NCBI GenBank assembly: GCA_025354065.1
Contig: JANXNM010000716.1
Location: 1 to 18,239, forward strand
DNA: 18,239 bases
Reading direction: 5' to 3'
From: Synechococcales cyanobacterium 340R_concoct_173_sub
GTDB taxonomy: Bacteria > Cyanobacteriota > Cyanobacteriia > Leptolyngbyales > Leptolyngbyaceae
A model generated the notes under the pieces. That model had not been told where the DNA came from. It did no database searches and worked only from the letters and a program-made list of their open reading frames with translations. This document shows positions 6,663-16,436 of the stretch, in pieces (the stretch's first letter is position 1; each line of letters starts with the position of its first letter). Position numbers and translations under genes: made by a program.

Positions 6663-7964
6663 ATGACTTCGATTGCTCAAAAAATGTCTAAACAGATAGT
6701 TCAGTTCCAATCGCGTTTTGGTCCGTTTTTAATGAAAGGTATAGTTTTTGGGCTGAGTGCTGGTTTGTCGGCGACGATCGGATCTTTTATTGCGGTGACG
6801 ATGCCGATGCCGGGTGGGATTGGGCCGCGTGAAGGTCAGCGATTGTTGGGCGATTTATTTAGAAATGGCTTCCGCTATCAAGTTAAGCGTCCGGTGAATG
6901 TATTGGTGATGGGTATCGATCGGGTGGCGGGTGCGAAGCTGGGCAGTGAGGAAATGTTCAGCGGCAATAGTGATTCTATTTTGTTACTACATATTGACCC
7001 AAAACAGTCTGGCATGAGTCTCCTGTCGATTCCCCGTGATACTCAAGTTGAGATTCCTAATCTTGGTTTGACAAAAATAAATCAAGCTAATCCATCCGGT
7101 GGGCCAGCGCTGCTAAATCAAGTTATTTCTGATAATTTTGCTGGAGTGCCGATCGATCGTTATGTCCGGTTTAGCACTGATGCCTTTCGAGAATTGATTA
7201 ATCAAGTGGGCGGCGTTGAGGTGACTGTGCCAACAGATATGGTTTATGAGGACAATACTCAAAAACTTTCGATTAATCTCAAGCAAGGGCGGCAACTATT
7301 GGATGGGAATAAGGCGGAACAATTTGCGCGGTTTAGAAATGATGCTCTTGGGGATATTGGCCGAATTCAACGTCAACAGGTGTTGTTAAAAGCGCTGCGT
7401 GAGAAGTTTAGTAGTCCGTTCGTGATTGCCCGTATGCCAGGAATTATTCAGGCTATGCAACCTTACATTGATACTAATTTGACGTTAGAGGAAATCTCGG
7501 CATTGTTTAATTATGGTGTGGGTGTTGATCAAAAAGCAATTAAAATGGTGTTGCTTCCTGGGCGTTTTAGTGGGGATAAGGAGTTTCAATCGAGCTATTG
7601 GATTATGGAGCCGGATGCCCGCGATCGTATTATGAAAGAGTATTTTAATGTGGGCGCGGGTCAAGCGGATGGAACGACTGCTCCACTGCGAATTATTATT
7701 CAAAATGCTTCCAATAATCCTAATGCGGCCCAAACTATTGCAATGCAGCTTGGTAAGGCGGGCTATGAAAATGTATCTGTGAGCGATGACCGATCGGAAC
7801 AACAAACCCAAACCCAAATTATTGTTCAAGGTGGCCAAAATCAAGCGGCGGAATCTATTCAACACATTATAGGAATTGGTATCGTAGAATCGAGTTCTAT
7901 TGGAGAATTAGAGTCTGATATTACGCTCCGAATTGGTAATGATATGGGGCGGCAAAAGCTATAA
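6663..7964 (+). CDS. LytR-CpsA-Psr (LCP) family glycopolymer ligase with LytR_C domain
   Basis: A 433-residue membrane-anchored protein. A single transmembrane segment lies at about residues 25-46, with a short basic cytoplasmic N-terminus. The LCP catalytic domain spans about 76-255 with the metal/pyrophosphate-binding residues in NSDSILLLHIDP (D104), SIPRDT (R125, D126), and the arginines in FARFRND (R223, R225) and DIGRIQRQQ (R234, R237). A LytR_C domain follows at about 342-425. LCP enzymes transfer lipid-linked glycopolymers to peptidoglycan or, in some cases, protein, on the outer face of the cytoplasmic membrane; a cyanobacterial member (ConR of Anabaena) affects septum and cell-wall structure. 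The ATG at 6663 is preceded by no strong ribosome-binding site. It is divergent from manC and converges with the hybrid kinase. Confidence 0.93.
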   Translation: MTSIAQKMSKQIVQFQSRFGPFLMKGIVFGLSAGLSATIGSFIAVTMPMPGGIGPREGQRLLGDLFRNGFRYQVKRPVNVLVMGIDRVAGAKLGSEEMFSGNSDSILLLHIDPKQSGMSLLSIPRDTQVEIPNLGLTKINQANPSGGPALLNQVISDNFAGVPIDRYVRFSTDAFRELINQVGGVEVTVPTDMVYEDNTQKLSINLKQGRQLLDGNKAEQFARFRNDALGDIGRIQRQQVLLKALREKFSSPFVIARMPGIIQAMQPYIDTNLTLEEISALFNYGVGVDQKAIKMVLLPGRFSGDKEFQSSYWIMEPDARDRIMKEYFNVGAGQADGTTAPLRIIIQNASNNPNAAQTIAMQLGKAGYENVSVSDDRSEQQTQTQIIVQGGQNQAAESIQHIIGIGIVESSSIGELESDITLRIGNDMGRQKL

Positions 7965-8025
7965 AATTTGGCGTTTCTGAAAAAGGTGTTGAAATTTAGA
8001 ATGGTTTTCCAGTACTACAGAAATG

Positions 8026-11000
8026 TTACTCAACAAAAATCGGCAGACTGATACAAAACTCAGTCCCTTGACTTGACTGACAGCCAACCTCCAGTCCACC
8101 ACTATGTTTCTCCAATACAATTTGACGGGCGATCGCCAATCCTAATCCTGTACCCTTGCCGACCCCTTTGGTGGTGAATAAATGGTCAAAAATCCTAGCT
8201 CTTATGTCCTCAGGTATCCCTTTGCCATTGTCATGAATACGGATTTCGACGGTGTTTTGCTCCGTTAGGGCGGTTTTAATCGTGATGATTTGAGGATTTG
8301 CTTCTAGGTCAGTAAAGGTAGACTGTTGGGCGATTTCATCAAACATATCGATCGCATTAGCCAGAATGTTCATAAATACTTGGTTGAGTTGGCCAGAGAA
8401 ACATTTAATCGATGGCACCTCCCCATAATCTCGATGCACTTGAATTTCAGGGCGGTTCTCGTCGGCTTTGAGTCGATATTTGAGAATCAGCAGAGTGCTG
8501 TCAATCCCTTCATGCAGATTGGCGCTGACTTTGTATTCTGTATCTGCACGGGAGAAGTTTCGGAGGCTGGTAGTAATGCCTTTAATGCGATCGGTGGCTC
8601 CCGTCATCGAGTTCAATAGTTTGGGTAGATCTTTACTCACAAATTCCAGGTCAATCTCTTCCGCATTATCTTGAATTGCTGCGACGGGATTCGGACAATG
8701 CTGTTGATAGAGTTCTAGATGTCCCATCAAATCTTGGGTATACTCTTTAAGATTGTTAATGCTGCCATTGAGGAAGCCGATCGGATTATTGATTTCGTGG
8801 GCGATCCCAGCAACTAGATTGCCCAATGCGGACATTTTTTCGCTTTGAATCATTTGTAATTGGGTATCTTTAACTTTTCCTAGGGCTTGTTCTAAATCTT
8901 GTGATTTTTGTCGCAGATGAGATTCTGAAATTTGTAGCGCTATTTCCGTTTGTTTACGGTCTAATCCTAAGGAAATTTCATAGGCCGTCATTGCTAACGC
9001 ATCCAAGATAGAAGTCTCAAGCGGGCGATGCGCAAAGAGTGCAATCACCCCTAAAAGTTGATCATCCACGAGCAAGGGGTAGCCAGCAAAGGAAACCATT
9101 CCCTCAGATGCGGCCCAAGCTTTATTTCCGACTCGTGGATCATTCAACACATCATTGGTTAGATGGGGGAGGCGCTCTTGGGCAATTAGTCCAATCTTGA
9201 ACTGCCCGATCGGAACCCGACTATGATCCCCGTTTAGGTGAGTGTAAAGTCCAGCACTAGCCTGTAACTCTAAGATATTCCCATCTCCACTCACAGTCCA
9301 AATTCGTGCAAAAGCTACGTCTAGATACTCTACGACAATCTCAGTGGAACGTTGAAGCATCTCTTGAAGTGTACCGCTCCGAGTTAAATTTGAGTCGATC
9401 GCAGATCTAAAGGTCAGCAACGAGGTTTGTTCTTGTAACTGCTGAAATTTCTGTTGTTCTAATTGATAAAGCCGAGTATTTTCTAAAGAAATCGCCGCTT
9501 GGCTTGCCAGAATGTTTAAGGCTAGGAGACGATCGCTCGTAAATACATTACTTACTAAACTATTTTCTAAGTATAAAATTCCTATTAAATTTCCTTGATT
9601 AAGAATTGGTAAGCTCAAAATACTTTTGGGCTGATATTGATAGAGATAATCATCAATAATTCCGGGTAAATCGGTCGTGAGATTGTTGATAATAACTGTT
9701 TCTGAAGTATTTTTGATGTACTGTATTAGCCTGATTGGGACAGTCGAATTGTTTTCTAAAGGGACTGATTCTAAGATGGTTTCTTGGAGGTTAGCGATCG
9801 CTCGGACTTGCCATTGATTATTTTGACAGAGGAGCAATACACAGCGATCGCCCCCTGAGGTTTTTAGCATTGTTTGGGTCAGGATTTGGAGCAATCCATC
9901 TAGATCAATCGTCCTAGAGATAGCTTGGGAGACTTGCAACAGAGCTGTTGAGTCTAGAACTTGGTTCAAACTATGGCTAGAGGAGCTTTTGTTGGAAGCA
10001 GTTTTACTAGTGGTGCACTGAGAAAAGCTGGCTGGATTGATCAGGGACGCTACAGTTTCAAAAACTGAGAAGGTTGAGGAGAAGACGGGTTGAAGAATGG
10101 GTTGCAGCAGTTGTGGATATTCTATTTCTAAGCGATCGGTTTTGGCTTTCGCTCCCCAGCGGGCATAGCAGGAGTAAGCTTCTTGCATGTAGTCGGCGGC
10201 AACTTTTTCTTTGCCCCAGTCCAGATAGAATTTCGCGGCGAGTTCATTGGCTAAGGCTTCTTCTTGGAGGTATTGATTTGCTTTGGCTCCCAAGATGGCA
10301 CGATCGTAGAGGTCGATCGCCTCTGCCTTCTGATCCAAAACTCGACCCCGTTCGGCAGCAACCAACAGACAGCGATGACTGTAATTACTGGGTGCATGAG
10401 TTGCCCGTTCATCAAGATGTTTTTGTTGGACAGCGACTCGTTCTAGAATGTAATTTTGCTCAGTCTGGCTCGCTTCTGAATACAGTGCTAATTGCGTCAG
10501 TGCAGTGTAGAAGGAAAAGACGGAAACAAACAAAAATCCCTGGACTGATTGTTCATACTGTTCGGCTAAGCGAATGATTTCTAAACCGTTTTCATATCGC
10601 TTAAATAGGTATGCCAGAAGCAGCTTATTAAAATAAATCTGGTATATCTCTATAACTTTATTAATCGCGAGACAGGACTTTATTCTCTCCTCCTCATCAT
10701 AATGCTCACTGAATAATCGATCGGGTTCATCCTTCCACTCCAGCAAATTGAGAACAGTCTGATAATAACTACTTTGAATGTGGAAATAGCTATCTTGGTG
10801 GAAGTGCTGGATTACCTTGCGATGTTCGTCCATGGTTTGCTTGAGTCCAAGGAGTTCTTGTCCGCTCAGATAAGCTGTGTAGTCATAGCACAGCAGGCTG
10901 AGAGCAACATATTCGAGATCGCCTGTTTCTAACCCACTCATATAGGCTTGTAAATAACCGTTTAGCGTATCTTGGGCTGGTTCTTTCAAATATCTAAGAT

Positions 11001-14000
11001 GATTATTGAAGCCAAAAATGGTTTTTGCAGTCAGTTTGGGCGCGTGAAGATAATTGAGGAGATTCATTCCTAGTTGACCGAAGCGATAGCCTGCTTCGAT
11101 ATCTCCCTGCATATTCGCGAGGATTAAACCATACATGACATAGGCGTAGGTCGATTCGGGCGCATTTCCATGGTTCCAGGATAAGTTGACTTGGGCCAAG
11201 ACAATCAGCGGCAAAAGATCTGGGGCAGCCTGAACCGCAACTGACAGGATACTAGAGAGAATGACCATGGCGGCTTTATGCTCCGGTGCCGTCATAATGG
11301 GTAAGGTTAGTAAAGATTCAATTTCCCGACTACTGATTAAGGACTGCGTCTGCTGAAGGGCCTGTGTGATATCTACAGTTGTTGCTTTCTCGGGTAAAGC
11401 GGTGCCGAGATTTTTTAGAACTTCCCGTGCTAGATCCAACGCAATGAGGGGTTGATTTCGAGCAATACAGGCCTGAATCTTAATCACATAAATGCTAGCG
11501 CGATCGAGCCAAGATTCAGCATGATTCAGAACCTCTTCAGCTAACTGCTCCATCGGTTCAAATTGGGTGCTGAGGCAGGCCGACTCCGTTGCACCTTTAT
11601 ACAATGCAATCGTGAGGGCATATTGGCTTTGCCAGCGATCGCCTCTGAGTAAACTAATTCCCGTACTGAAATAGTCAAAGGCAGCTCCATAAGCCGTGGC
11701 ACTCTGGGCTTTCTGTCCGGCTAGTTGATTCAAATGCCCCAGTTCTTGGTACTCTGCTTCATGGTCAATTAAAGCTTTGCTTTGATTAAGGTGATTAACA
11801 ATTACAAAGATTTTCTCTTCTCGTTCTGATTCTGGTGTGTTGTGGAGAAGTAATTGACCAATCTTCCGATGGGTTTCTGGCTTCTGGGCTTCTAAAATTA
11901 ATGAATAGGCCGATTGTTGGATTCGATCGTGCAAAAAACGATAGATTGGGTTGGCGGAACTTTGAGTCTCTACTGGGTTTGTAGCCTGAAAGAACTTGTA
12001 AACTTGGCTTGTGCGTAAAATTAGTCCTTCTTGTAACGCTCTCCATAATGCCATGGCTGCATCGTTGGGCGATTGTTCTGAGATGATCGATAGAGTTGAC
12101 AAATCAAACTGATTCCCGATACAAGCCGCTAATTTCAAAACCCCTTGCGTTTCATCAGGTAATTTCTGTAATTGCAATGTCATAAACTCCACCACATCAT
12201 CCGTGAGCGCCAGCCTATTCACCTGATCAATATCACATTCCCAATAGCAACGATCGCTACTGAAGCTAATCTGTCCATCTTCATATAATGCTTTAAGAAA
12301 CTGAGTGGTGAAGAAGGGATTGCCTTGGGTTTTGCGATCGATTAATTCAGTTAGGGGTTGGGCAAGTTCGATCGAACAATTCAACGTGTCGGCAATGAGC
12401 TGGTTAGTATTCTCGAATGTTAGTGACATTAACGTAATTGTGTTGACGATCGCCCCTGTTTTTTTGAGGTCTTCTACCGCTAAAATAAAAGGGTGGGCTG
12501 GCGACACTTCATTATCCCGATAAGCTCCTAGAATCAGCAGATAGCCATTATCATTCATCAGCAATTTGATCAACTGAAGGGATGCTAAATCTGCCCATTG
12601 CAAATCATCTAAAAATAGGACTAATGGATGTTCTTTTATCGTCAATACTGCAATGAATTGTTGTAACAGTCGGTTAAATCTGTTTTTATCTGCACTCCCT
12701 GATAATTCTGGGGCAATCGGCTGTTTGCCAATAATCTGCTCTAGTTCAGGAATGATATCAATTAGAACTTGTCCATGCTCACCGACAACACCCAGAATCT
12801 TGACTTGCCATTGCGCCAGTTTGGCATCGGATTCGCAAAGTAATTGTCCCATTAAATCCCGCAATGCTTGCACAAAGGCAGATAGGGGAATGTTGCGATT
12901 AAACTGGTCAAACTTGCCCTTGATAAAGTAACCCTTTTGCCGGGTGATCGGTTTGTGGACTTCATTCACCACAGCCGTTTTGCCAATCCCAGAAAATCCC
13001 GCTACTAACATCAGTTCTGAACTGCCTGTGGCCACCCGCTCGAAGGCATCTAGTAATGCTTGGACCTCAGCTTCGCGCCCATAGAGTTTTTCGGGAATCA
13101 AGAAGCGATCGCTTAAATCTCGTTGCCCCAACTCAAAGGCTAGAACATCACCCGTTTCTTGCCATTGCGTTAAACATTTCTGCAAATCATGCTTCAGTCC
13201 GATCGCACTTTGATAGCGATCCTCTGCATTTTTTGCCATTAGTTTGGTCACGATCGCCGCCACTATTTCAGGCACAGCAGGATTTACGTGATTTACAGGA
13301 ACGGGCATCTTAGCAATATGGCAATGCACTAGTTCTAGCGGATCCTCCGATGTAAACGGTAAGCTCCTACTTAACAGTTGATAAAGAGTTACACCTAAGG
13401 CATAGAAATCAGCCCGATAGTCAATGCCTCGATTCATCCGTCCGGTTTGTTCCGGAGCTAGATAGGCCAGAGTCCCTTCGAGAATATTTGGACTTTGAAT
13501 TTCCTGTGTCTCCTTAGGCAACAAGGACGCAATACTAAAATCGATCAGTTTGACTTCTTTTGTCTCAGGTAAAATCAGAATATTGTCAGGTTTGATGTCT
13601 TTATGGACCACCTGATGCTGGCAGAGATCATAGAGAATATCGGCTAGTTGTAGGGCGATCGTCAATACGTCTACCAGATCTAGTGACTCTTGCTCAATAT
13701 ATTTACGTAAGGAACCTCCACCCCAGTCTTCCATTACCAGCGCATAGCTACTCTCTAGGGGTTTCAAGCTCAAGGGTTGGATAATGCCAGGAATGGGGAG
13801 ATTTTTGGCGATCGTATACTGATTACGAAATTGCACCAATTCACCGAAACTGGGATATGCCTGCCGCAAAACTTTAATCACCACCGGACGCTGGGAATCA
13901 GTCTGTACTGCTCGATAGACCGCTGTTCGAGGCCCAACATAGAGTCTCTCAGTAATGATATATCCAGAAATGTCAGGCCATAGGTCCGAAGCGAGGTTGG

Positions 14001-14013
14001 TTAGACTTCCCAT
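8026..14013 (-). CDS. Hybrid Ser/Thr kinase - AAA ATPase - GAF - histidine kinase (HstK type)
   Basis: A single intact 1995-residue protein (numbering from the ATG at 14013). Ser/Thr kinase domain at about 15-280: ATP lysine K47, catalytic loop HKDIKPDN (137-144), DFS in place of DFG (158-160), APE at 186-188. AAA/STAND-type ATPase at about 310-570: Walker A GFSGIGKT (339-346), Walker B ending in D469-D470. A long alpha-helical, TPR-like region spans about 700-1310. Two GAF domains follow at roughly 1360-1515 and 1545-1690, then a coiled coil. The histidine kinase has phospho-acceptor H1739 in AHEINNP, N-box asparagines N1882/N1886, G1 box DNGKGIP and G2 box [12 protein letters not shown]. 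No receiver domain is attached, so the phosphate must go to a separate response regulator. No transmembrane segment is evident; it should be cytoplasmic. This architecture recurs in filamentous and large unicellular cyanobacteria. The input signal is unknown. A TTG at 14085 was rejected as the start because it falls where transcription probably begins. Confidence 0.95.
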   Translation of the reverse strand: MGSLTNLASDLWPDISGYIITERLYVGPRTAVYRAVQTDSQRPVVIKVLRQAYPSFGELVQFRNQYTIAKNLPIPGIIQPLSLKPLESSYALVMEDWGGGSLRKYIEQESLDLVDVLTIALQLADILYDLCQHQVVHKDIKPDNILILPETKEVKLIDFSIASLLPKETQEIQSPNILEGTLAYLAPEQTGRMNRGIDYRADFYALGVTLYQLLSRSLPFTSEDPLELVHCHIAKMPVPVNHVNPAVPEIVAAIVTKLMAKNAEDRYQSAIGLKHDLQKCLTQWQETGDVLAFELGQRDLSDRFLIPEKLYGREAEVQALLDAFERVATGSSELMLVAGFSGIGKTAVVNEVHKPITRQKGYFIKGKFDQFNRNIPLSAFVQALRDLMGQLLCESDAKLAQWQVKILGVVGEHGQVLIDIIPELEQIIGKQPIAPELSGSADKNRFNRLLQQFIAVLTIKEHPLVLFLDDLQWADLASLQLIKLLMNDNGYLLILGAYRDNEVSPAHPFILAVEDLKKTGAIVNTITLMSLTFENTNQLIADTLNCSIELAQPLTELIDRKTQGNPFFTTQFLKALYEDGQISFSSDRCYWECDIDQVNRLALTDDVVEFMTLQLQKLPDETQGVLKLAACIGNQFDLSTLSIISEQSPNDAAMALWRALQEGLILRTSQVYKFFQATNPVETQSSANPIYRFLHDRIQQSAYSLILEAQKPETHRKIGQLLLHNTPESEREEKIFVIVNHLNQSKALIDHEAEYQELGHLNQLAGQKAQSATAYGAAFDYFSTGISLLRGDRWQSQYALTIALYKGATESACLSTQFEPMEQLAEEVLNHAESWLDRASIYVIKIQACIARNQPLIALDLAREVLKNLGTALPEKATTVDITQALQQTQSLISSREIESLLTLPIMTAPEHKAAMVILSSILSVAVQAAPDLLPLIVLAQVNLSWNHGNAPESTYAYVMYGLILANMQGDIEAGYRFGQLGMNLLNYLHAPKLTAKTIFGFNNHLRYLKEPAQDTLNGYLQAYMSGLETGDLEYVALSLLCYDYTAYLSGQELLGLKQTMDEHRKVIQHFHQDSYFHIQSSYYQTVLNLLEWKDEPDRLFSEHYDEEERIKSCLAINKVIEIYQIYFNKLLLAYLFKRYENGLEIIRLAEQYEQSVQGFLFVSVFSFYTALTQLALYSEASQTEQNYILERVAVQQKHLDERATHAPSNYSHRCLLVAAERGRVLDQKAEAIDLYDRAILGAKANQYLQEEALANELAAKFYLDWGKEKVAADYMQEAYSCYARWGAKAKTDRLEIEYPQLLQPILQPVFSSTFSVFETVASLINPASFSQCTTSKTASNKSSSSHSLNQVLDSTALLQVSQAISRTIDLDGLLQILTQTMLKTSGGDRCVLLLCQNNQWQVRAIANLQETILESVPLENNSTVPIRLIQYIKNTSETVIINNLTTDLPGIIDDYLYQYQPKSILSLPILNQGNLIGILYLENSLVSNVFTSDRLLALNILASQAAISLENTRLYQLEQQKFQQLQEQTSLLTFRSAIDSNLTRSGTLQEMLQRSTEIVVEYLDVAFARIWTVSGDGNILELQASAGLYTHLNGDHSRVPIGQFKIGLIAQERLPHLTNDVLNDPRVGNKAWAASEGMVSFAGYPLLVDDQLLGVIALFAHRPLETSILDALAMTAYEISLGLDRKQTEIALQISESHLRQKSQDLEQALGKVKDTQLQMIQSEKMSALGNLVAGIAHEINNPIGFLNGSINNLKEYTQDLMGHLELYQQHCPNPVAAIQDNAEEIDLEFVSKDLPKLLNSMTGATDRIKGITTSLRNFSRADTEYKVSANLHEGIDSTLLILKYRLKADENRPEIQVHRDYGEVPSIKCFSGQLNQVFMNILANAIDMFDEIAQQSTFTDLEANPQIITIKTALTEQNTVEIRIHDNGKGIPEDIRARIFDHLFTTKGVGKGTGLGLAIARQIVLEKHSGGLEVGCQSSQGTEFCISLPIFVE

Positions 14014-14091
14014 AGGGTTGAGTGAGATTTCCAAGCGATTAGGCGGACTTATACATTCTTCCCTTAGATTATGACGATCGAACAATCAAGG

Positions 14092-14120
14092 AATATAGCA
14101 ATTGTTGCCGAATTCTTCAA
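14092..14120 (-). promoter_or_regulatory. Candidate promoter of the hybrid kinase gene
   Basis: TTGAAG (14115-14120), a 17-base spacer and TATATT (14092-14097) read on the minus strand. Initiation would be near 14085, giving about 72 bases of leader before the ATG at 14013. It lies in the gap after the hydrolase stop at 14166, so the kinase gene need not depend on read-through from the hydrolase. Confidence 0.5.
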
Positions 14121-14165
14121 AACTGCCACTAGATTAAGTAAAACAAATCACAATTCGCCAAAGAG

Positions 14166-15137
14166 TTAGCTTTTAATTGTATCGATGATACCGATCGGGA
14201 TTTCGGGGAGTTTCCAATAGCTATTGTGAGCTGTTCCACCATACAAAATCGAGACAAAAGTAGATTTGCTTATAGCCATTATCTTTTCGCTCCAGGCATT
14301 CGTTTTAACTAAAATATCGCGGACTTTAACGCTTTGCTCTCCAGATTCGGGAGTAAATCCACTATTGAAAAATTGGGCCGTGATGCCTTCTAGGGGATAG
14401 GCTATTGGGTCGGCTGGGTGAAGATAATTATTCCAGGGCAATGCTTTTCCGGTGCCTAATTGCAAGGTTTGAAGGAACGATCGTAAGTCTGGCGCAATGT
14501 CATGACTATTTAATTCTCCCGTATTCATTAGATTGAACAGCGCAATGGGAGATCCCATGGTGTGAATGCTGCCGAGTTTGAGTCCTGTGCCTGGACTTTT
14601 ACCCAACCCAAACAAGGCATCCCGAATTTGCTGTACATTTTCCCAAGTCTTTGGATCTACCGCTTTAAAGTCCTGATTGGACCACCGTTTTGCAAACAAA
14701 ATATCCAACAAAATTACCGTGCCCCAACTGTGGGTCACCAAGTGCAAGCGATCGCCCCGATTTACATTTTTCAGCAATGCCAACGCATTTGTATAAATAC
14801 GGTTCACAACTTCCGCCCCAATTGACCTGCTTAAGTACAGCGCCCCATCGCCAACAAAGTTTAAAATCTCCTGCTCTCGAAAATCTCGAAACCACAAATC
14901 ATTCCAAACCTTCGATCGGCGTAATCCGTCCTGCAACTGATTCAGCGCTGGCTCCCCACATTTTCCCCAAAAACAAGGCACCGAAACCAGATTCCGGCCA
15001 GGATTTTTAAGTTTGGCGTTAATGGGGCCAAAAATTGACTGGGCATTCTTACGAAAATCGTCTTCAGAACGAGATTTTACGCCATGAACAAAGACTACAT
15101 AATCGGTTGGCGTAGGAGTGGCGATGGAGGTTGACAT
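14166..15137 (-). CDS. Alpha/beta-hydrolase (lipase/esterase-like) of unknown substrate
   Basis: A 323-residue protein from the ATG at 15137. It has the alpha/beta-hydrolase signature: an oxyanion-region FVHGV at about residues 16-20, a nucleophile elbow THSWGT with S137, a likely acid D243 in HPADPIAYPLE, and a likely base H304 in GTAHNSYW. The nucleophile motif is H-S-W-G rather than the common G-x-S-x-G, so the residue two before the Ser is His (as in some lipases and thioesterases). No signal peptide or membrane segment is visible, so it is probably cytoplasmic. A GTG at 15155 would add six residues and was not preferred. It lies between menA and the kinase gene on the same strand, 132 bases after the menA start side gap. 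Fold is well supported; substrate and pathway are not known. Confidence 0.8.
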   Translation of the reverse strand: MSTSIATPTPTDYVVFVHGVKSRSEDDFRKNAQSIFGPINAKLKNPGRNLVSVPCFWGKCGEPALNQLQDGLRRSKVWNDLWFRDFREQEILNFVGDGALYLSRSIGAEVVNRIYTNALALLKNVNRGDRLHLVTHSWGTVILLDILFAKRWSNQDFKAVDPKTWENVQQIRDALFGLGKSPGTGLKLGSIHTMGSPIALFNLMNTGELNSHDIAPDLRSFLQTLQLGTGKALPWNNYLHPADPIAYPLEGITAQFFNSGFTPESGEQSVKVRDILVKTNAWSEKIMAISKSTFVSILYGGTAHNSYWKLPEIPIGIIDTIKS

Positions 15138-15269
15138 GGTGAAGGGCGACCCCACAAGGGCGATCGGATGAAGGTCTTAATTGCAATAACAGATAATGCT
15201 TCACTGCCTAGAATAACTATTCCAATCGAAATTGTCTCGCGGCGATCGAACTATTTTTATTGCTAATTA

Positions 15270-16199
15270 TTACAACAAGAACCCCAGTCCAAACAATAAT
15301 CCACACCAAAAATGTACTTCGACCGCCACCAATCGACAGAAGGTTAGTTTCTGGGGTTGATCGTAATTATTTAAAATGAGTTTACAAAGACGGTTGGCGA
15401 CTGGAATGCTGCCATAGCTCAATAGCACTAAGGGTGGAAATACCTGCATCATGACCCCAAGGCCCACAGCAGCATAGACACTCCCATAAATCCAAGGCAG
15501 TAGCTTTGCCGATCGTTCACTGCCCAATTGCACAACGGGAGAACGCTTTCCGATCGCGGCATCATCTTTGACTTGATTGAAATGGGAACAAAATAAAATC
15601 AAACTAGTAATTACTCCGACAATTACGGAGGCTAATAGATTTGTTTGTGAATAAGTTTGCGTTTGGCTGTAATAACTGGCTGACATTGCCAATGGCCCAA
15701 AGGCAAAGAAACATAAAATCTCGCCCAATCCCTTATAGCTCAACCGGAACGGCGGACCTTGGTAAATGTAACCAATCACGCAACAGGCTAAGACTAACTG
15801 AATGACGGTCCAATCTTTTTGAGCCAATGCGATCGTGCCAATGCCCATTAATCCTAGAGCTAAACAGGCATTACTAATCCAAAAAATTAGTGATTTCTTT
15901 CCCGTAATATTTACGACTGAGTTAAATTTATTTACATCTACACCCGTTTCTGAATCGAAGACATCATTACTCAGATTTTCCCAAGCCAAAATCAAAATCG
16001 CTGACAATAAGAACAGCGCAAATACCCCAATCTTAAATTGTCCAGTTTGAGCATAGGCAATAGCACTTCCTACCCAAATGGGCATCACGGCCACACTGTA
16101 CATGGGTGGTTTGATGGCGGCCCACCAGAGTTTTCGGGGACTCATGACAGGGGGCGGATTAACGGTAGATGTGCTATCGATGATGGATTGACTTGTCAT
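15270..16199 (-). CDS. menA: MenA: 1,4-dihydroxy-2-naphthoate (or 2-carboxy-1,4-naphthoquinone) phytyltransferase
   Basis: A UbiA-superfamily integral membrane prenyltransferase of 309 residues. It attaches the phytyl chain to the naphthoate ring in phylloquinone (vitamin K1) synthesis, the A1 electron carrier of photosystem I. The first aspartate-rich motif is NDVFDSETGVDVNK (N78, D79, D82, D88), and the second is KDDAAIGKRSP (D212, D213, K218); both bind the Mg-diphosphate. About eight to nine hydrophobic segments are visible. The N-terminal ~20 residues (MTSQSIIDSTSTVNPPPVMS) are hydrophilic and variable. The start is an ATG at 16199. It is divergent from the unknown gene at 16437 and followed on the same strand by the hydrolase. 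The UbiA family has other members (chlorophyll synthase, homogentisate phytyltransferase), but the PPMYSVAVMPIWVGSAIAY start and the DDAAIGKRSPVVQLG segment fit MenA best. Confidence 0.93.
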   Translation of the reverse strand: MTSQSIIDSTSTVNPPPVMSPRKLWWAAIKPPMYSVAVMPIWVGSAIAYAQTGQFKIGVFALFLLSAILILAWENLSNDVFDSETGVDVNKFNSVVNITGKKSLIFWISNACLALGLMGIGTIALAQKDWTVIQLVLACCVIGYIYQGPPFRLSYKGLGEILCFFAFGPLAMSASYYSQTQTYSQTNLLASVIVGVITSLILFCSHFNQVKDDAAIGKRSPVVQLGSERSAKLLPWIYGSVYAAVGLGVMMQVFPPLVLLSYGSIPVANRLCKLILNNYDQPQKLTFCRLVAVEVHFWCGLLFGLGFLL

Positions 16200-16294
16200 T
16201 TCAGAATACCTATGCCCAAGCTCTTGAACTGTGAATACGTTCTTCTTAGTTTCTCATCGGATATTGCTAGGGTTAGCCGACCATTATAAAAACG

Positions 16295-16321
16295 TTACAA
16301 CCCGTGCGATCGTCTTACAAT
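16295..16321 (+). promoter_or_regulatory. Weak candidate promoter for the unknown plus-strand gene
   Basis: TTACAA (16295-16300), a 15-base spacer and TACAAT (16316-16321) occur in the menA divergent gap. The spacer is one to two bases short of optimal. On the other strand a perfect TATAAT (16283-16288) could serve menA but lacks a good -35. The rest of the 237-base gap between 16199 and 16437 shows nothing else I can name. Confidence 0.3.
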
Positions 16322-16436
16322 AGAAAACAGACAGAAATCCAGGTAGAAGTCAGACTGAATTTAGGTGTGATTTATTCTTTAGCAGGTCGATTGGGTGGAG
16401 CTTTTTCGGGACAATTGGTCATATCTTAAAGTTGAG

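Noticed and set aside
7965..8025. Shared terminator between the LCP gene and the hybrid kinase
   Set aside because: AAATTT occurs twice around a weak stem, but pairing is broken and there is no convincing U-tract in either direction.
10074..10577. A plus-strand frame of 167 codons antisense to the hybrid kinase
   Set aside because: It overlaps a well-supported coding region in full, its product is arginine- and tryptophan-rich with no recognisable domain, and it is the expected shadow of the kinase codon pattern.
15210..15238. Promoter GAGACA-N17-TATTCT for the hydrolase gene
   Set aside because: Both boxes match at only four of six positions; too weak to list as a feature, though the spacing is right.
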